From assembly GCA_011742915.1 (NCBI GenBank), contig JAAQTN010000031.1, positions 1 through 61,244 on the forward strand: a stretch of 61,244 bases of DNA, written 5' to 3'. Below the pieces are notes generated by a model. It searched no databases. It saw only the letters and a list, made by a program, of their open reading frames with translations, and had not been told where the DNA came from. Each line of letters begins with the position of its first letter. Within the stretch, counting starts at the first letter, position 1. The position numbers and the translations under genes are program-made. The stretch is from Billgrantia desiderata. GTDB lineage: Bacteria > Pseudomonadota > Gammaproteobacteria > Pseudomonadales > Halomonadaceae. This document shows, in pieces, positions 58,559-61,244 of this stretch.

Positions 58559-59452
58559 GTGAGCGCGATACCCGCCAATACCCGGCCGCTGGACGGCCCG
58601 CCGCCGCGGTTGGTTGCGCCGCCGGGCGCCACCGACTGCCACATGCACCTCTACCTGCCGGGCTTCGCGGCCCAGCCCGGCGGACCCGGCATCGCCGAGC
58701 TGGCGACGGTCGAGGATTACCGCCGGGTGCAGGCGCGCCTGGGGCTGGAGCGGGTGGTGGTCACCCAATCCAACGCCTACCAGCTCGACAACGGCGCGCT
58801 GCTCGAAGCGCTCGGCGAACTGGGCAGCGAAGCGGCCCGCGGGGTGGCGGCGGTGGCCCCCGGCACCGCCGAGACGACGCTGCGCGACTGGCATGCCCAA
58901 GGCGTGCGTGGCGCGCGCATCATGAACCTGCCCGGCGGCGCCGTGACCCACGCCGACATGCCGGCAGTCGAACGCCTGGTTCGCCCGCTGGGCTGGCACC
59001 TGATGGTGCAGTTCAACGGCCAGCATCTGAACGATTACCTCGACGGCCTGCAGCGCCTCGAGGGCGACTACATCATCGATCACATCGGCAAGTTCATGCC
59101 GCCGGTGTCGGCGGACGACCGCCGGGTCGACGCCATCCTGCGACTGCTCGATCGCGGCAATGCCTGGTTCAAGCTGTGCGGCGGCTACGAGACCAGCACA
59201 GTCGGAGGGCCGCGCTACGAGGACGTGGGCGCCATCGCCTGGCGTGTCGTCGCCCATGCCCCCGAGCGGGTGATCTGGGGCTCGAACTGGCCCCACGTCG
59301 GCGTGCCGCGCGAGCGCTATCCCGATGATGCCGAGCAGCTCGACGTGCTGCTCGGCTGGGCCGGGCCCGAGGCCCGCCGCCGCATTCTCGTCGACAACCC
59401 GGCCGCCCTCTACGGCTTTCCACCTCTTCCCGTTGAAGGAGACAACCCATGA
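58559..59452 (+). CDS. gli: D-galactarolactone isomerase (amidohydrolase)
   Basis: 297 residues, GTG start overlapping nothing (four bases past gci stop). COG3618 amidohydrolase: DCHMHLY near residue 27, QSNAYQLDNGALLEAL, IIDHIGKFMPP, and VIWGSNWPHVGVP (metal Asp position is Asn here, as in lactonases of this group). Agrobacterium Gli interconverts the galactaro 1,5- and 1,4-lactones, bridging uronate dehydrogenase and Gci. Overlaps udh by four bases. Confidence 0.88.
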   Translation: MSAIPANTRPLDGPPPRLVAPPGATDCHMHLYLPGFAAQPGGPGIAELATVEDYRRVQARLGLERVVVTQSNAYQLDNGALLEALGELGSEAARGVAAVAPGTAETTLRDWHAQGVRGARIMNLPGGAVTHADMPAVERLVRPLGWHLMVQFNGQHLNDYLDGLQRLEGDYIIDHIGKFMPPVSADDRRVDAILRLLDRGNAWFKLCGGYETSTVGGPRYEDVGAIAWRVVAHAPERVIWGSNWPHVGVPRERYPDDAEQLDVLLGWAGPEARRRILVDNPAALYGFPPLPVEGDNP

Positions 59453-60246
59453 TCGATCGTCTGTTGGTAACGGGGGCCGCCGGCGGCATGGGCCGCCTCA
59501 TCCGGCCCCACCTGGCGCAGCTGGCGCGCAGGGTACGGCTGTCGGACATTGCCGATCTTGGCGAGGCGGCCAGCCACGAAGAACTCGTGGCGTGCAATCT
59601 CGCCGACGCCGAGGCGGTTGAGGAACTCGTCCAGGGCTGCGACGCCATCATTCACCTGGGTGGCGTGTCGGTGGAGAAACCCTGGGCGAGTCTGCTGCAG
59701 GCCAACATCGTCGGCACCTACAACCTCTACGAGGCGGCGCGCCGGCACGGCAAGCCGCGAGTGATCTTCGCCAGCTCCAACCACACCACCGGCTACTACG
59801 AGCGCACGCAGCTCATCGACACCACGGTGCCGCATCGGCCCGACTCGCTCTACGGCGTGACCAAGTGTTTCGGTGAAGACCTGGCCAGCCTGTATCATGA
59901 CAAGTTCGGTGTCGAGACGCTCAGCGTGCGCATCGGCTGGTGTCACTCCCAGCCCACCGATACGCGCAAGCTGGCGATCTGGCTCAGCGCCGAGGACTTC
60001 ATCAGCCTGGTGCAGCGGGCCATCGTCACCCCGCGCCTGGGCTGCACGGTGGTCTACGGTTTCTCGAACAATGCCGAACGCTGGTGGGACAACAGCCAGG
60101 CCGCCTTTCTCGGCTGGGTGCCGAAGGACAGCTCGGCCCCTTGGCGCGAGGAGATGGAAGCGCTCGATGCGAATCTCGATCCCACGGATCCGGCCGTCAT
60201 CTATCAGGGCGGATCCTTTGCCAGCTCCGGGCACCCCGACGATTGA
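59449..60246 (+). CDS. udh: NAD-dependent uronate dehydrogenase
   Basis: 265 residues (family 265-270). Oxidises galacturonate or glucuronate to the aldarolactone. SDR fold: LLVTGAAGGMGRLIRPHL, VACNLADAEAV, IHLGGVSVEKPWASLLQANI, FASSNHTTGYY, and the catalytic YGVTKCFGED. C-terminal AERWWDNSQAAFLGWVPKD matches Agrobacterium Udh. Ribosome site gaaggaga inside gli. Confidence 0.94.
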   Translation: MIDRLLVTGAAGGMGRLIRPHLAQLARRVRLSDIADLGEAASHEELVACNLADAEAVEELVQGCDAIIHLGGVSVEKPWASLLQANIVGTYNLYEAARRHGKPRVIFASSNHTTGYYERTQLIDTTVPHRPDSLYGVTKCFGEDLASLYHDKFGVETLSVRIGWCHSQPTDTRKLAIWLSAEDFISLVQRAIVTPRLGCTVVYGFSNNAERWWDNSQAAFLGWVPKDSSAPWREEMEALDANLDPTDPAVIYQGGSFASSGHPDD

Positions 60247-60295
60247 GGGGCAGCGCTCCGCTGCCGAGCCCCACCCTTACCACGAACCATGACCG

Positions 60296-61063
60296 ATGGA
60301 TGGCGATATGGCAGGTAAAACCGATCTCACGGCCGACTTCAAGCAACTGAAAGTTCAGAAGCTTTCACGCGAAGGCAGCCTCTCCCTGCATGTCGCCGAC
60401 CAGCTCGAGGCGTTGATCGTCAATGGCGGCATCGGCGTGGGCGAGAAGCTGCCCACCGAGAACGGTCTGTGCGAGTCGTTCGGCGTCAGCCGTACGGTGA
60501 TCCGCGAGGCCATCACCCATCTCAAGTCGCTGGGGCTGGTGGAGACGCGCCGCGGCGTCGGCACCACCGTGCTGCGCTCGACCACCGTCGAGGCGATGCC
60601 GGCGAAGCGCATCAGCCCGACCACCGTGGAGGACATCCTCCACGTGCTCGAATTGCGGCTCAACCTGGAGCCGGCGGCGGCGGCCCTGGCGGCCGAGCGG
60701 CACGACGAGGAGGACAGTCGCATCCTCGAGGAGAAGCATGCGGCCTTCCTCGAGGCGCGCGCGGCCAAGTCCCAGGCGCGGGTCGAAGACTATGAATTCC
60801 ACTATGCGATTGCAGCCGCCACCAAGAATCCCTTCTTCAAGGTCTTCTACGAGCAGCTCAGCCAGGGCGCCATTCCCCGCGCCAAGCTGATGAGCATCGA
60901 GATCGATACCGCGGCCACCGACAAGTACCTGGCCCGGGTAGAGGAAGAGCACTCCTACATCCTCGAGGCCATCCTGACCCGCGATCCTGAGGCTGCGCGC
61001 GAGATGATGTTCCAGCACCTGAACCGCGCTAGGAATATGTACGCTAAGTATCAGGAAACCTGA
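60296..61063 (+). CDS. FadR-type GntR regulator of the galactarate operon
   Basis: 255 residues from ATG 60296; a second ATG at 60308 is possible. N-terminal winged helix (LPTENGLCESFGVSRTVIREAITHLKS, ETRRGVGTTV). C-terminal FCD domain with likely metal ligands in YEFHYAIAAATKN, EEHSYILEAI and FQHLNRAR. It lies at the end of the catabolic genes in the same direction and should sense an aldarate or 5-keto-4-deoxyglucarate. The dyad at 53445-53462 is a candidate target. Confidence 0.9.
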   Translation: MDGDMAGKTDLTADFKQLKVQKLSREGSLSLHVADQLEALIVNGGIGVGEKLPTENGLCESFGVSRTVIREAITHLKSLGLVETRRGVGTTVLRSTTVEAMPAKRISPTTVEDILHVLELRLNLEPAAAALAAERHDEEDSRILEEKHAAFLEARAAKSQARVEDYEFHYAIAAATKNPFFKVFYEQLSQGAIPRAKLMSIEIDTAATDKYLARVEEEHSYILEAILTRDPEAAREMMFQHLNRARNMYAKYQET

Positions 61064-61110
61064 AGCGGATTGAGCTATCGCAATTAACTAGTACGAAATT
61101 AGGAGCCATC

Positions 61111-61244
61111 ATGACCTTGCTAGGCAAGATGCTGATCGGCCGCGAGGCCGTCAGCGGCAGTTCCACGCCCATCCACGCCGTCGATCCCGCCACCGGTGAG
61201 CGGCTGGCACCCGCCTACGCCGGTGGCACCCAGGCCGAGGTGGA
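61111..61244 (+). CDS. 2-oxoglutarate semialdehyde dehydrogenase (5' end only)
   Basis: ATG at 61111 with an ideal ribosome site (aggag). The first 44 residues (LLGKMLIGREAVSG, then IHAVDPATGERLAPAYAGGT) read as the N-terminus of a 2,5-dioxovalerate/KGSA dehydrogenase of the aldehyde dehydrogenase family; the gene leaves the window. It would turn the KdgD product into 2-oxoglutarate, completing the pathway. Catalytic residues are outside the window. Confidence 0.8.
   Translation, partial: MTLLGKMLIGREAVSGSSTPIHAVDPATGERLAPAYAGGTQAEV

Overview
The window looks like a chromosomal origin region of a high-GC gammaproteobacterium, most probably Halomonadaceae (Halomonas or a close relative). The family is inferred from overall gene content and protein character; no marker here proves the genus. 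The class is clear: rpmH-oriC-dnaA-dnaN-recF-gyrB, zapA-6S RNA-ygfA next to ygfB-pepP-ubiH-ubiI, gpmI-envC-ctpA divergent from rhodanese-secB, and Kdo/heptose LPS genes.

Region 1 (1-7.7 kb) is an accessory surface-fibre locus. It has a CsgD-like regulator with no DNA-binding domain in view, then a plus-strand run behind a near-consensus sigma-54 promoter: a short leader-motif protein, two secreted repeat proteins resembling Pseudomonas Fap functional amyloids, a periplasmic C39 peptidase, a second leader-motif repeat protein and a FapF-like outer-membrane barrel. The barrel gene is frameshifted by a 7-bp tandem duplication just after its signal peptide. A VpsR-like sigma-54 activator closes the locus on the opposite strand.

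Region 2 (7.7-25.8 kb) is housekeeping: rdgB-hemW, an OmpA-family lipoprotein, rlmJ, then mnmE-yidC-rnpA-rpmH (minus), oriC with DnaA boxes, dnaA-dnaN-recF-gyrB (plus), gmhB and glyQ-glyS. Five perfect 16-bp parS palindromes lie between 18.7 and 22.6 kb; two are inside recF.

Region 3 (25.9-38.5 kb) is LPS inner-core synthesis: hldD, waaF, an OpgB-like phosphoglycerol transferase, five more glycosyltransferases on both strands, kdkA, hldE and waaA. A 139-bp MITE-like inverted-repeat element follows.

Region 4 (38.5-53.4 kb) is core metabolism and envelope: rpiA, ilvA, a 31-residue membrane peptide with its own promoter and terminator, ygfA-6S RNA-zapA, ygfB-pepP-ubiH-ubiI, ctpA-envC-gpmI, a rhodanese, secB and rsmE.

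Region 5 (53.4-61.2 kb) is a catabolic operon for galacturonate/galactarate by the oxidative route: kdgD, a TRAP transporter (P, Q, M), galactarolactone cycloisomerase, galactarolactone isomerase, uronate dehydrogenase, a FadR-type GntR regulator and the start of a 2-oxoglutarate semialdehyde dehydrogenase. Together these take uronate to 2-oxoglutarate.
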